From positions 2,170,001-2,234,000 of the forward strand of contig NZ_CP117522.1 in assembly GCF_031679605.1 (NCBI RefSeq): a DNA stretch of 64,000 nucleotides, in the 5' to 3' direction. The stretch is from Streptomyces luomodiensis. GTDB lineage: Bacteria; Actinomycetota; Actinomycetes; Streptomycetales; Streptomycetaceae. The translations under genes were made by a program, and so were the position numbers. The notes below the pieces were generated by a model. It saw nothing but the letters and a program-made list of their open reading frames with translations, had not been told where the DNA came from and did no database searches. Positions 8,925 through 17,198 of this stretch are shown here, one piece after another; position 1 is the stretch's first letter, and the number at the start of each line of letters is the position of its first letter.

Positions 8925-9887
8925 TCACCTCCTTCTCCGATCGTCTGCTCGGCGAGCACGGCAGCCGCCGGTCGACCGGGGCGGGTGTTGCCCGCGGCTG
9001 CTGCAGCGCGGAGGCCGGGACGTCGCGGGGTGGCCGGCGAGGTCCTGTGTGTGTCGGGTGAAGACGAGTACGTCCTCGTGCTGGACCAGGTGGAGGGGGA
9101 TTCCGGCGCGGCGGGCGTCTCGGACGTTCTTCATTTGGAAGAAGGAGGGGCGGGCGATGAGTCGGCTGTCGCGGATGCCGGCGAGGAGTGCGACGCAGCG
9201 TTCGGCGGGGGTGAGTCCGGCGGCCTGGCCGGCGGCGAGGACGGCGGAGGGCAGGTCGATGAGTTCGCCGCGGGTTCGCCAGGGTCGGGTGGTGACGACG
9301 GCGGTGCCTCCGGGGCGGAGCATGGTGCGGCATTGGGTGAGGATCTGGGTGAAGGCGTCGAGCAGCTTGTCGGTGGAGACGTGGGCGAGGTTGTGCGGGT
9401 CGCGGCTGTAGCGGTAGTGCTGCTTGACGACGCCGCGCTGTCCGGTTTCGCGGGTGGAGCGGACTTGGCCGTGGACGGAGGGCCCGTAGGGGGGTGAGGT
9501 GATTACCAGGGCGGCTGTGCCGTGCCGCTCGGGTGGGATGTGGGTGAGGAGATGTCGGGCGTCGGTGCAGGTGACCGTTGCGTGACCGGTGACGCCTTGG
9601 CGGGTGGCGAGGGCGAGGTTGGCGCGGGCCAGTTTCGCCCACTTGGACTCGTATTCGGTGCCGATGGCGTGTCGGCCGAGGTGTACGGCTTCTACGAGGG
9701 TGGTGCCGATGCCGCACATCGGGTCCAGGACAAGGTCGCCGGGCTGGGTGTAGGTGCGGATGGCGTGGGCGGCGATCGCGGGGAGCATCTTGGCCGGGTG
9801 GGCGGCGGAGCCGGTGGTGTAGCGGTTGCCGCGCTGGGCGGGGGCGGAGGTGGGTGCGGTGTTCCACACCGATTTACTGACGGACAT
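8925..9887 (-). CDS. Site-specific DNA methyltransferase (N4/N6, beta-type)
   Basis: A protein of 320 residues with the SAM-binding motif DPMCGIGTT (about 55-63) and catalytic SPPY (about 131-134). Order is motif I before motif IV, with the target-recognition stretch between IV and X. It transfers methyl from SAM to adenine-N6 or cytosine-N4 in DNA. No restriction gene is adjacent, so it may be an orphan or anti-restriction methylase of the element. The C-terminal 45 residues are Arg-rich low complexity. It starts 17 bp after the stop of the next gene, suggesting an operon. Confidence 0.88.
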   Translation of the reverse strand: MSVSKSVWNTAPTSAPAQRGNRYTTGSAAHPAKMLPAIAAHAIRTYTQPGDLVLDPMCGIGTTLVEAVHLGRHAIGTEYESKWAKLARANLALATRQGVTGHATVTCTDARHLLTHIPPERHGTAALVITSPPYGPSVHGQVRSTRETGQRGVVKQHYRYSRDPHNLAHVSTDKLLDAFTQILTQCRTMLRPGGTAVVTTRPWRTRGELIDLPSAVLAAGQAAGLTPAERCVALLAGIRDSRLIARPSFFQMKNVRDARRAGIPLHLVQHEDVLVFTRHTQDLAGHPATSRPPRCSSRGQHPPRSTGGCRARRADDRRRR

Positions 9888-9903
9888 GGCGGACTCCTCT
9901 TTG

Positions 9904-10566
9904 TTATGCGCTGGTGATCGCGGACAGGACGATCAGGTCGGAGTGGATGAGCCCGGGCGGGGCGCCTTCGGGCGGTGTGGACGTGATCCGGTCGCCAGCG
10001 AGGTGACCGTGGACGATGACGATGTGCTGCAAGTAGCGGAAGCCGGCGGTACGCGCTGTGGCGATGAGGGAGCCGAGGGGTTCGGTGAGGCGTCCGGCGT
10101 CGCGGCGTTGGCGGGTGGCGAGCAGGAGGAGTCCGTCACTGGGCAGGAGTCGGTGAGCGCGGTGGAAGAAGCCGGGCCAACCGTTCTCCATCGCCGCAGG
10201 CGTGGTGTTATCGGTGGCGAGCAGTGCGCTGCCGTCTGCGGGGAGGGTGTCCGGGTGCAGTTCAGCCAGCAGGACCGGTGCCCTCCTGGCCGCGTTCGGG
10301 GTGTCGGGGTAGGTGACGCAGCGAGTGCGGGCGTCCATGCCCGGTTCGGTGTCACGGATGTGCATCTTGATCAGTGGTGAGGGTCGGTGGCCTGGGCGGC
10401 GCGTGAACTCGACGCGGATCTTTTCGATCGCCCAGGCGGGAAGCACGTCTCCCGGGGCGGGGGCGTTCTCGGGGCCGCCTGGGGTGGGGAGCCAGATGGT
10501 CGTCGGCAACGGGCCGGACGTGTGCCGCGCGTTGGAGCTGTTTCGGCGGTGCTGGGGGTTGGTCAT
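9904..10566 (-). CDS. Protein paired with DNA methyltransferase, possible degenerate methylase
   Basis: A protein of 220 residues directly upstream of the methyltransferase, in the same operon. The second half (GFFHRAHRLLPSDGLLLLATRQRRDAGRLTEPLGSLIATARTAGFRYLQHIVIVHG) resembles the C-terminal strands of class I methyltransferases, but neither a glycine-rich SAM motif nor an (S/D/N)PPY motif is seen. It may be an inactive partner or specificity subunit. Function not assigned. Confidence 0.65.
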   Translation of the reverse strand: MTNPQHRRNSSNARHTSGPLPTTIWLPTPGGPENAPAPGDVLPAWAIEKIRVEFTRRPGHRPSPLIKMHIRDTEPGMDARTRCVTYPDTPNAARRAPVLLAELHPDTLPADGSALLATDNTTPAAMENGWPGFFHRAHRLLPSDGLLLLATRQRRDAGRLTEPLGSLIATARTAGFRYLQHIVIVHGHLAGDRITSTPPEGAPPGLIHSDLIVLSAITSA

Positions 10567-11033
10567 CGGCTGGTGGAGCCCGGGGAAGGGGTCCAGCCGT
10601 CTGGTGCTGACGTGATCAATAGGGATCCCGGATGTGGGTCTTTGCCATCCCCTTCAGCCCTGTTCGATCGACCGTGTGCCCGTGCCGTCTGCCGATGGCG
10701 GCGCCGCATGGCTGTTGGCGCTCTCTCCTGAAATCGCAGGTCATACGGGGCGGGCCAGTCGCGAGCCATGCGCGAGCCACCAGGGAGCCGCACTGGTCAG
10801 GGGCGCTGAAAGGGCCCGCAGGCTTCTTCAAGATTTTTTTCGTTCGATTCACGGGCGCGGGATCCGGGCGCCGGTGCAGCTCATGGCGGCCGCGCCAGAG
10901 CAGGGCCATCGCACAGGGCGGGCCAGGAGGCTGTTCGCTGCCCGGCGGCGGCCCGCGGGTGGGACGGCGGTGGCGCGGTGGGGTGAGAGGGCTGACGGCG
11001 GAAGTTGTCCGAACCGCTCATGGGAGTCGTGTC
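10567..11033. other. Divergent intergenic region, promoters expected
   Basis: A stretch of 467 bp between a leftward operon and the rightward conjugation block. Contains an A/T patch (AAGATTTTTTTCG near 10830), unusual in this GC-rich DNA, and small inverted repeats. Reading frames here show no family and poor codon use. Promoters for both directions are expected. Confidence 0.4.
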
Positions 11034-11792
11034 ATGCACCACCGCGCCCCTCACCGCCCGCACACCTTCGCCGCCTCGCCGCTGGAGGAGCTGGAGCAGT
11101 CCTTTCTCGCACTCGCCCGAGCCTCCGCGCCGCTGACCTTGCCCGCCGGCCTGGTCTGCGACGACCCTGCGGAAGGAAACTGGCCCATCGACCGGATCCG
11201 TACCCGGCTGGCCCACCCCAGCACCCGGCCCGAACTGCGAGCGCGCACATGGTGCGAGGTCGCGCGCCGCGCCCACGCGCTCGGCGAGCCGTGGACCACG
11301 GTGGCCGTGGCCATGACCATTCCGGTGCTGCGCCGGATGCTGGCCCGCCTCTCCCGCCCCGCCCACCTGGAGCGACAGGAGGTCGAGCAGGAAGCCCTCG
11401 CCGCCGTGACCGTTGCCCTCGCGGGAGTGCATGCGGCGGATCCGGGGCTGGACCGGGAGCTGTTCGGTGCGGCGGATCGCGCCGTGCACCGGCTCATCTA
11501 TGCGGCCCGCCGCCGTTGTGAGCGCGAGGCCGGTGAGCCGATGGCCCACCTCGGCCGCCTGCACGCCACCACCGGCATGGAGGGAGACGAGCACGAGGTG
11601 CTCCTGCGCGCGGTGCGGGCCCGAGTGGTGGACCTGGCCGAGGCGCAGCTGATCGCCCGTACCCGGCTTCATGGCGAGCCGATGCAGCAGCTCGCGTGCG
11701 AGCGTGGGGTGAGCATGCGTCAGCTCTACCGTCACCGAGGCGCCGCAGAGCAGCGCCTGGTCCATCACCTGCGTCGGCATCGCGCCCAGTAG
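11034..11792 (+). CDS. Sigma-70-like regulator (region 4-type HTH)
   Basis: A product of 252 residues with ATG at 11034 preceded by GGGAG. It is almost wholly helical. The C terminus (AQLIARTRLHGEPMQQLACERGVSMRQLYRHRGAAEQRLVHHL) is a sigma region 4-like helix-turn-helix; the middle (LERQEVEQEALAAVTVALAG...LIYAARRRCERE) looks like degenerate region 2/3. It is the first gene of the rightward block and likely controls the T4SS genes. An upstream in-frame extension to 10632 lacks a good start context. Sigma-like assignment rests on the C-terminal HTH. Confidence 0.7.
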   Translation: MHHRAPHRPHTFAASPLEELEQSFLALARASAPLTLPAGLVCDDPAEGNWPIDRIRTRLAHPSTRPELRARTWCEVARRAHALGEPWTTVAVAMTIPVLRRMLARLSRPAHLERQEVEQEALAAVTVALAGVHAADPGLDRELFGAADRAVHRLIYAARRRCEREAGEPMAHLGRLHATTGMEGDEHEVLLRAVRARVVDLAEAQLIARTRLHGEPMQQLACERGVSMRQLYRHRGAAEQRLVHHLRRHRAQ

Positions 11793-12118
11793 CAGGGGCA
11801 AGGGAGGGGCTTTCGGTCCCGGGCTGTCAAAATCCCGGCCCCCGATTCTCTATCAGGAGTGAAAAGGGGGGGCGGCTTCTCCCCCAGGTCGGGAGAAGCC
11901 GCCCGGCCTGGAAAGGGCCCGCGCATTGCGGCGTTCTCATGCTTCGGGCCCTGTGCTGGTGGGGGTGGGCACGCCGTCTCGTGCTGACACCCCGAGTCTG
12001 TCCGGTTGCTGTGTGCAGGAGGCAGCCCGGGCGAAGAGTTCCGGCTCACCTCCACCAGCCTCCTGTGTCCGCTTCTTGTCTGCCTGGCTGCTCTCGTGCC
12101 TGATGGAGGTGCCCTGCC
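11793..12118. other. Spacer before the conjugation operon
   Basis: A stretch of 326 bp that holds the hairpin at 11870-11904 and presumably the promoter of the T4SS genes. No gene is supported. Confidence 0.4.
11870..11904 (+). terminator. Strong hairpin, likely terminator
   Basis: A perfect 14-bp stem, GGGCGGCTTCTCCC with its complement, around a 7-base loop. There is no U tract, as is common for actinomycete terminators. It lies 78 bp after the sigma-like gene and separates it from the T4SS operon. Confidence 0.7.
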
Positions 12119-12496
12119 ATGCTCTGCCGCTTCCGTCGGCCACACCTCGCCAAGCGTCGGCCTGTGCGCTGTGGGGGCCGGCTGGTGTTCGTCGCCGCTG
12201 TGGCCGCTGCTGTGCTGCTGGCGGATCCGCCCGTGGTGTGGGCGGTGGCCACGATCCCGGAGGTCATCTCGAACCTGCGGGCCTGGATCGTCGGTCTGCT
12301 CGCGGGACTGGCCACGCTGTTCCTCACTTTCGGCAGCGTGCGCTATCTGACGGCCGGTGGTGACCCGGGGGAGATCGAGGCGGCCAAGCGTGCGCTGAAG
12401 AGCGCTGCCATCGGCTACGGGCTGGCGATTCTCGCCCCGGTCTTCGTGGTCGTGCTGCAGCACATCGTGGGCCTCGACGACGGCGGCGGGCAATGA
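12119..12496 (+). CDS. TrbC/VirB2-like pilin subunit
   Basis: A protein of 125 residues. A basic N terminus and long hydrophobic segment (LVFVAAVAAAVLLADPPVVWAVA) act as a signal peptide. The mature part has two membrane helices (LRAWIVGLLAGLATLFLTFGSVRYL and SAAIGYGLAILAPVFVVVLQHIV) joined by a short polar loop with the GGDPGEIEAAKRALK motif, typical of VirB2/TrbC-like subunits in Gram-positive T4SS. It is the first gene of the core operon; its stop overlaps the next start (ATGA). Confidence 0.75.
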   Translation: MLCRFRRPHLAKRRPVRCGGRLVFVAAVAAAVLLADPPVVWAVATIPEVISNLRAWIVGLLAGLATLFLTFGSVRYLTAGGDPGEIEAAKRALKSAAIGYGLAILAPVFVVVLQHIVGLDDGGGQ

Positions 12497-14397
12497 CCCG
12501 CATCCGCCGCCTCGCGGCGGTTCTTCTCCTGACCCCCGCTGTCCTCTTTATGGGTGGTGGTCCGCTCGTCGCCCAGGCTGCGCAGGCCATGCCCCTGCCC
12601 GCGCCAGTCCTTCAGGCGCCCGCCGCGCCTGCTGATCCGAAGCCGCGGCCTGAGCCTGGCCCGGGAGCAAGTCCGCCCGAACCGGGGGCCACGCCCGGGG
12701 CGAGCCCGGCGCCCGGCCGCCCGGCCGACAGGAACCCGCGTACGCCAGCTCGGGAGCCGACTCCCGGACCGACGCCTCCGGCCTGCGAGGTCACCGGTGG
12801 TGACTGCTCACCGGCCGGCTGGGGTCTGGACGGCCTGTTGGACATCCCGGGGATGATCGTGAACGCGATCACCTCGTTCCTGGGGCTGATCGTCGAGCAG
12901 ATCATGAAACCGCTGCGGGAGCTGCTCGCCGACACCCTTCTCGCCACACCCAATGTCACCAAGCACGCCGACCTCAAACGCCTGTGGACGGGGGCGATGG
13001 GCATCACGGTCGGCATCTACGTGCTGTTCGTAACCGCGGGCGGGGTCACGGTGATGGGGTATGAGACGGTCCAGACCCGGTACGCGCTCAAGCAGATCGC
13101 CCCACGCCTCCTCGTCGGGATGATCGCCTCCGCGACGTCTTTGACCGTGACGGGGAAGATTATCGCTCTCGGCAACGCCCTCTCGCACGCGATCATGGGC
13201 ATCGGCATGGCCGATGCCGGACAGGGCCTGGTGGAGCGCGCCCTCCCTTTCTCTCTTTTCGGCGCCCCGGGGCTGAAGATCTATCTGCTGATCGTCTCGA
13301 TCGTCATGATCGCGCTGATCCTGGCGGTCCTGATCGGCTTCTTCGTACGGGTTGCCGTCATGGCTCTGCTCGCTGTCTCCGGCCCGCTGGCCCTGGCATG
13401 CCACGCCCACCCGCTCACCGAGCCGATGGCCCGGCTGTGGTGGCGCGCCTTGGCCGGCTGCCTGGTGATCCAGGTGGCGCAGTCGATGACGTTCATCGTC
13501 GCGCTGAAGCTGTTCTTTGCCCCCGGGGCGACCGCGCTAGGGATTCCGTACGCGGACAAGCTGGGCACGATGCTGGCCGGTCTTGCGCTGTTCTGGGTGC
13601 TGTTCAAGATCCCGGGCTGGACGATGCAGGTCGTCTTCCGCGCCACGCCCATTCACAACCCTCACGCCCCCACGGCGGTGCGGATGTTGCGCCATTTGGC
13701 CATGTACCGGCTCGTGGACCGCTACCTGCCCGGCATGCCCTTGCTCCGCGGTGGGCGCGGGGGTGGCCGTCCCGGCGGCGGAGGCGGACTGCCTGGCCGC
13801 GGAGGCATCCGGCCTCCGAGGCCCGGGCCGGGGCCGGGGGGCGGCTGGTTCCGGACGCTGCCTGGCCGTGGACCGACTCCAGGCTCTGCCAGCGGCTCGG
13901 GGACCAGCGCAGCTACCGCCGGTGCAACCGCGCCGCGTGGCCGCCTCTTCACCCCCGTGGCGTCAGGCGGCGCCGGATCGGCGCACGCTCCGGCGGCGAT
14001 GTGCCTGGCCCAGGGGTCGCCGCCTGGCCGTCCACGAGCCGGCGCGGTTCCTGCCGTATCACGCAATCCGAGTCCGAAAGGTCCGCGCACGGTAATGCAC
14101 CCCTCCCAGGCACGCCGCAAGCAGCAGCTGAAGCTGCCCGTGGCCGCGCAGCGTGTCCCCGGCCGCCCGTCACGCCCCGTCCAGACCTGGCTGCCCATCC
14201 GAGCCGAACGCATCCCTCGGGCCCAGGCCACGCCTCGCAGTCTTCCCTCTCTTTCTTCAGTACGACCGCCGGTGGGTCAGGTTGGCCCGCGGATGCGTTC
14301 GCGCCAGCTGGCGCTGCCGGTTCCCGCCGAGCGGGTGCGGTTGCGGCCCGCCCGTCCAGCGCAGCTCCGGCTGCCTCTCGAACCGCCTCGGAGGTGA
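12493..14397 (+). CDS. VirB6/TrbL-like T4SS membrane protein with repeat tail
   Basis: A protein of 634 residues. A signal-like N terminus is followed by a Pro-rich exported linker (about 35-95). Then come about seven transmembrane helices, among them LWTGAMGITVGIYVLFVTAGGVTV, LKIYLLIVSIVMIALILAVLIGFFV and MLAGLALFWVLFKIPGWTMQVV, as in VirB6/TrbL inner-membrane channel proteins. The last 230 residues are Gly/Pro-rich and end with three imperfect repeats of QLxLPVxAxRVxxRPxRP. The tail should be cytoplasmic and may touch the ATPases. It overlaps the pilin-like gene by 4 bp. Confidence 0.85.
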   Translation: MTRIRRLAAVLLLTPAVLFMGGGPLVAQAAQAMPLPAPVLQAPAAPADPKPRPEPGPGASPPEPGATPGASPAPGRPADRNPRTPAREPTPGPTPPACEVTGGDCSPAGWGLDGLLDIPGMIVNAITSFLGLIVEQIMKPLRELLADTLLATPNVTKHADLKRLWTGAMGITVGIYVLFVTAGGVTVMGYETVQTRYALKQIAPRLLVGMIASATSLTVTGKIIALGNALSHAIMGIGMADAGQGLVERALPFSLFGAPGLKIYLLIVSIVMIALILAVLIGFFVRVAVMALLAVSGPLALACHAHPLTEPMARLWWRALAGCLVIQVAQSMTFIVALKLFFAPGATALGIPYADKLGTMLAGLALFWVLFKIPGWTMQVVFRATPIHNPHAPTAVRMLRHLAMYRLVDRYLPGMPLLRGGRGGGRPGGGGGLPGRGGIRPPRPGPGPGGGWFRTLPGRGPTPGSASGSGTSAATAGATAPRGRLFTPVASGGAGSAHAPAAMCLAQGSPPGRPRAGAVPAVSRNPSPKGPRTVMHPSQARRKQQLKLPVAAQRVPGRPSRPVQTWLPIRAERIPRAQATPRSLPSLSSVRPPVGQVGPRMRSRQLALPVPAERVRLRPARPAQLRLPLEPPRR

Positions 14398-14403
14398 GTG
14401 CGC

Positions 14404-15348
14404 ATGTCCGATGTGAAAGACGAAGGGGCTGCTGCTACCCGTATCCCCGCCGATATTGCCCGGCCCGACCGCGTCCTGGGCCCGCTCACCGCGCGGCAGG
14501 CCGCGATCCTGGCCGCCGCCGGGCTGGTGCTGTACGGCGGGTACTGGATTATGCGCCCGGTCATGGCGCCGCTGGCGTATCTGGTCATGACCGTGCCCGT
14601 GGCTGGGGTCGTCACCGCGATCGCGCTGGGCTCGCGGGAAGGCATCGGCCTGGACCGGTTCCTGTTCGCCGCCTGCGCCCACGCCCGTGCCCCTAAGCGG
14701 CGCGTGCACGCCCCGGAAGGCGTACCGGCGCTGCCCGGCCTCGTGAGTCCGCGCCTGGCTCATGCGGCCGGACCCATGCCGGCAGCTATGCGGATGCCGT
14801 ACGACGCTGTCAGTCCTATGGGTGTTCTGGGCCTGCGCGGGTGGGGGCAGGCAGCGCTGGCGATGTGCTCAACCGTCAACTTCGATCTGCGCAGCGGCTC
14901 CGAGCAGCAGGGTCTGGTCGCGGCGTTCGCTCGCTGGCTCAACTCGTTGACCGGCCCCACCCAGGTCCTGGTCCGCTGCCACCGCACCGACCTTGCGCCC
15001 CTGGCCGACCGGCTCCACCACCACGCGCCTGCCCTGCCGCACCCCGCCCTCGAACGTGCGGCCCGGGCTCACGCCGACTACCTTGCCGAACTCGCGGCGG
15101 CAGGGGATCTGCTGACGCGCCAGATCGTCCTTGTCGCCCGCGAGCATCCAACGCGGCATCAGTCCCGGCGCACGGCGGGCGGCGGCCGGGCCATCCAGCG
15201 CGTCCAGGAAGCGGCCCGCGCGCTCGCCCCTGCCGAGGTCAGCGTCTTCCCGCTCGACGCCGAGGAGACGACGGCTCTGATCACCGCCGCGTGCACTGCC
15301 GATTCCCCCTCCACGCCTGGTACCGAAGCTGAAGGAGACGACGCGTGA
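14404..15348 (+). CDS. PrgI/SCO6880-like T4SS membrane protein
   Basis: A protein of 314 residues. The N-terminal part matches the PrgI-like layout: short polar lead (IPADIARPDRVLGPLTARQAAILAAAG), then two close helices (LVLYGGYWIM and LAYLVMTVPVAGVVTAIAL). The C-terminal 200 residues form a soluble domain with a conserved-looking LRSGSEQQGLVAAFARWLNSLTGPTQVLVRC block, like actinobacterial SCO6880-type proteins that feed the VirB4 ATPase. ATG at 14404 is preferred over GTG at 14398 because GGAGGTGA sits just upstream. It overlaps the VirB4-like start (GTGA). Confidence 0.82.
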   Translation: MSDVKDEGAAATRIPADIARPDRVLGPLTARQAAILAAAGLVLYGGYWIMRPVMAPLAYLVMTVPVAGVVTAIALGSREGIGLDRFLFAACAHARAPKRRVHAPEGVPALPGLVSPRLAHAAGPMPAAMRMPYDAVSPMGVLGLRGWGQAALAMCSTVNFDLRSGSEQQGLVAAFARWLNSLTGPTQVLVRCHRTDLAPLADRLHHHAPALPHPALERAARAHADYLAELAAAGDLLTRQIVLVAREHPTRHQSRRTAGGGRAIQRVQEAARALAPAEVSVFPLDAEETTALITAACTADSPSTPGTEAEGDDA

Positions 15349-17198
15349 TCCGACGGTTGACGGCCCGCCGCAAAGGGGCCGACACACTCACTTCGGCGAA
15401 GGAGCTGCTGGAACCGGTCGGCCCGGAGGCGGTCGAGGTCCACGCGCGCACCCTGGCGGTCGGCGGACATCTGGCCTCCTCGCTGGTGGTGACCGGTTAT
15501 CCCGCGGAAGTCGCGCCCGGCTGGCTGGCGCCCCTGCTGAACTTCCCCGGGCATCTCGACATCGCGCTGCACATCGACCCGGTCCCCAATCCTGTGGCCG
15601 CTGCCAGGCTGAAGAAGCAACGCGCCCGGCTTGAGTCCGGTCGGCGCGGCGGACTCGACAAAGGGCATCTGGACGACCCGGAGGTCGAGGCCGCCGCAGC
15701 GGATGCGGCCGAGCTCGCCTATCGGATCGCCCGCGGCGAAGGAAAGCTCTTCCGCGTCGGCCTGTACATGACCGTCCATGCCGCGGATGAGGACACGCTC
15801 GCCGAGCAGGTCGCAGCCGTTCGGGCGGTCGCGGAGTCGCTGCTGATGACAGTCGCGCCAACGACCTACCGGGCGCTGCCCGGCTGGCTGGCCACCCTGC
15901 CGCTCGGCATCGACACCTTGAAGGTCCGCCGCACCTTCGATACTGCGGCGCTCGCCGCGTGCTTCCCCTTCACCAGTCCCGACCTGCCCATCCAGGGTCG
16001 GCAGGCAGAGGCTGGTTCGCGAGTGCTGTACGGGCTGAACGCCGTCTCCGGTGCACCGGTGCTCTGGGATCGCTTCGGGTGCGACAACTACAACTCGATC
16101 ACGCTGGCCCGTTCCGGAGCCGGCAAGTCCTACCTGGCCAAGCTGGAACTGCTGCGGCTGCTGTTCACTGGTGTGACCGCCTCCGTCATCGATCCGGAGA
16201 ACGAGTACGTTCGCCTGGCGGACACTGTCGGCGGACAGGTCATCGCGCTCGGCGCCGACGAGGGGCGCCTGAACCCCTTCGACCTCCCGTCCCACGCTGA
16301 GACCGGGGGCCGGGAGGATGTGCTGACCCGGCGGGTGCTGTTCCTGCACTCCTTCCTCGCTGTGCTCTTGGGCAGCCCACTGGACGGGCCGGACAAAGCC
16401 GTCCTGGACCGGGCCATCCTGCGTACGTACCACCAGGCGGGAATCACCGCCGACCCGCGCACGTGGACGCGTACCCCGCCCGTGCTCGCCGACCTGGCCG
16501 CCGTGCTCGCCGAAGATGGGTGCCCGGCAGGTGTGGAGTTGGCGGAGCGGCTCGCGCCCTACGTCACCGGGTCGCATACCTCCGTGTTCAACGGCCCAAG
16601 CACCGCAAGCACCGCAGGCCACCTGGTGGTCTTCGCGCTGCGGCAGCTGCCGGAAGAGGTCAAAGCCCCCGCGATGCTGCTCGCGCTGGACGCGGTCTGG
16701 CGGCCGGTCACCGCCCCTGGCCGGCAGGGCAAACATCTGGTGGTGGTCGACGAGGCGTGGCTGCTGATGCGTGATGCGGCAGGCGCGCGCTTTTTGTTCC
16801 GGATGGCCAAGGCAGCACGCAAGTACTGGACCGGGCTCGCCGTGGTCACCCAGGATGCCGACGACGTTCTCGCCTCGCCGCTGGGCCGGGCGGTGGTCGC
16901 CAATGCGGCGACGCAGATTCTGCTCCGGCAGGCCCCGCAGGCCATCGACACGATCAGCGAGTCCTTCCGGCTCTCTCACGGCGAGCGGGAGTTCCTGCTG
17001 TCCGCCGCGCGGGGCGAGGCGCTGCTGCTGGCCGGGGAGAGGCACAAGGTCGCGCTGGTGTCCGTGGCCGCACCCGGCGAGCACGAGATCATCACCACTG
17101 ACCCGGGAGAACTGGCAGCTCAGCGGATGGCCGAGGACACCGATTCCGATGCCCCATGCATCGATGCAGCTCTCGGCGATGAGGAGTGGGATTTGTGA
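15345..17198 (+). CDS. VirB4-like T4SS ATPase
   Basis: A protein of 617 residues of the VirB4/TraC ATPase family, the energising subunit of the secretion channel. Walker A is ARSGAGKSY (about 255-263), Walker B HLVVVDEAW (about 463-471), and the arginine/sensor area is RKYWTGLAVVTQDADDVL. The N-terminal domain (residues 1-200) is the family's membrane-contacting part. A GTG start overlaps the upstream stop. Length is typical for the Gram-positive form without membrane helices. Confidence 0.93.
   Translation: MIRRLTARRKGADTLTSAKELLEPVGPEAVEVHARTLAVGGHLASSLVVTGYPAEVAPGWLAPLLNFPGHLDIALHIDPVPNPVAAARLKKQRARLESGRRGGLDKGHLDDPEVEAAAADAAELAYRIARGEGKLFRVGLYMTVHAADEDTLAEQVAAVRAVAESLLMTVAPTTYRALPGWLATLPLGIDTLKVRRTFDTAALAACFPFTSPDLPIQGRQAEAGSRVLYGLNAVSGAPVLWDRFGCDNYNSITLARSGAGKSYLAKLELLRLLFTGVTASVIDPENEYVRLADTVGGQVIALGADEGRLNPFDLPSHAETGGREDVLTRRVLFLHSFLAVLLGSPLDGPDKAVLDRAILRTYHQAGITADPRTWTRTPPVLADLAAVLAEDGCPAGVELAERLAPYVTGSHTSVFNGPSTASTAGHLVVFALRQLPEEVKAPAMLLALDAVWRPVTAPGRQGKHLVVVDEAWLLMRDAAGARFLFRMAKAARKYWTGLAVVTQDADDVLASPLGRAVVANAATQILLRQAPQAIDTISESFRLSHGEREFLLSAARGEALLLAGERHKVALVSVAAPGEHEIITTDPGELAAQRMAEDTDSDAPCIDAALGDEEWDL

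Noticed and set aside
10881..11801. 306-residue minus-strand frame
   Set aside because: Antisense to the sigma-like gene; Gly/Arg-rich without motifs.
15159..17084. 641-residue open frame on the minus strand
   Set aside because: Antisense to the VirB4-like ATPase; Gln/His/Gly-rich text without domains, as expected for the complement of high-GC coding DNA.
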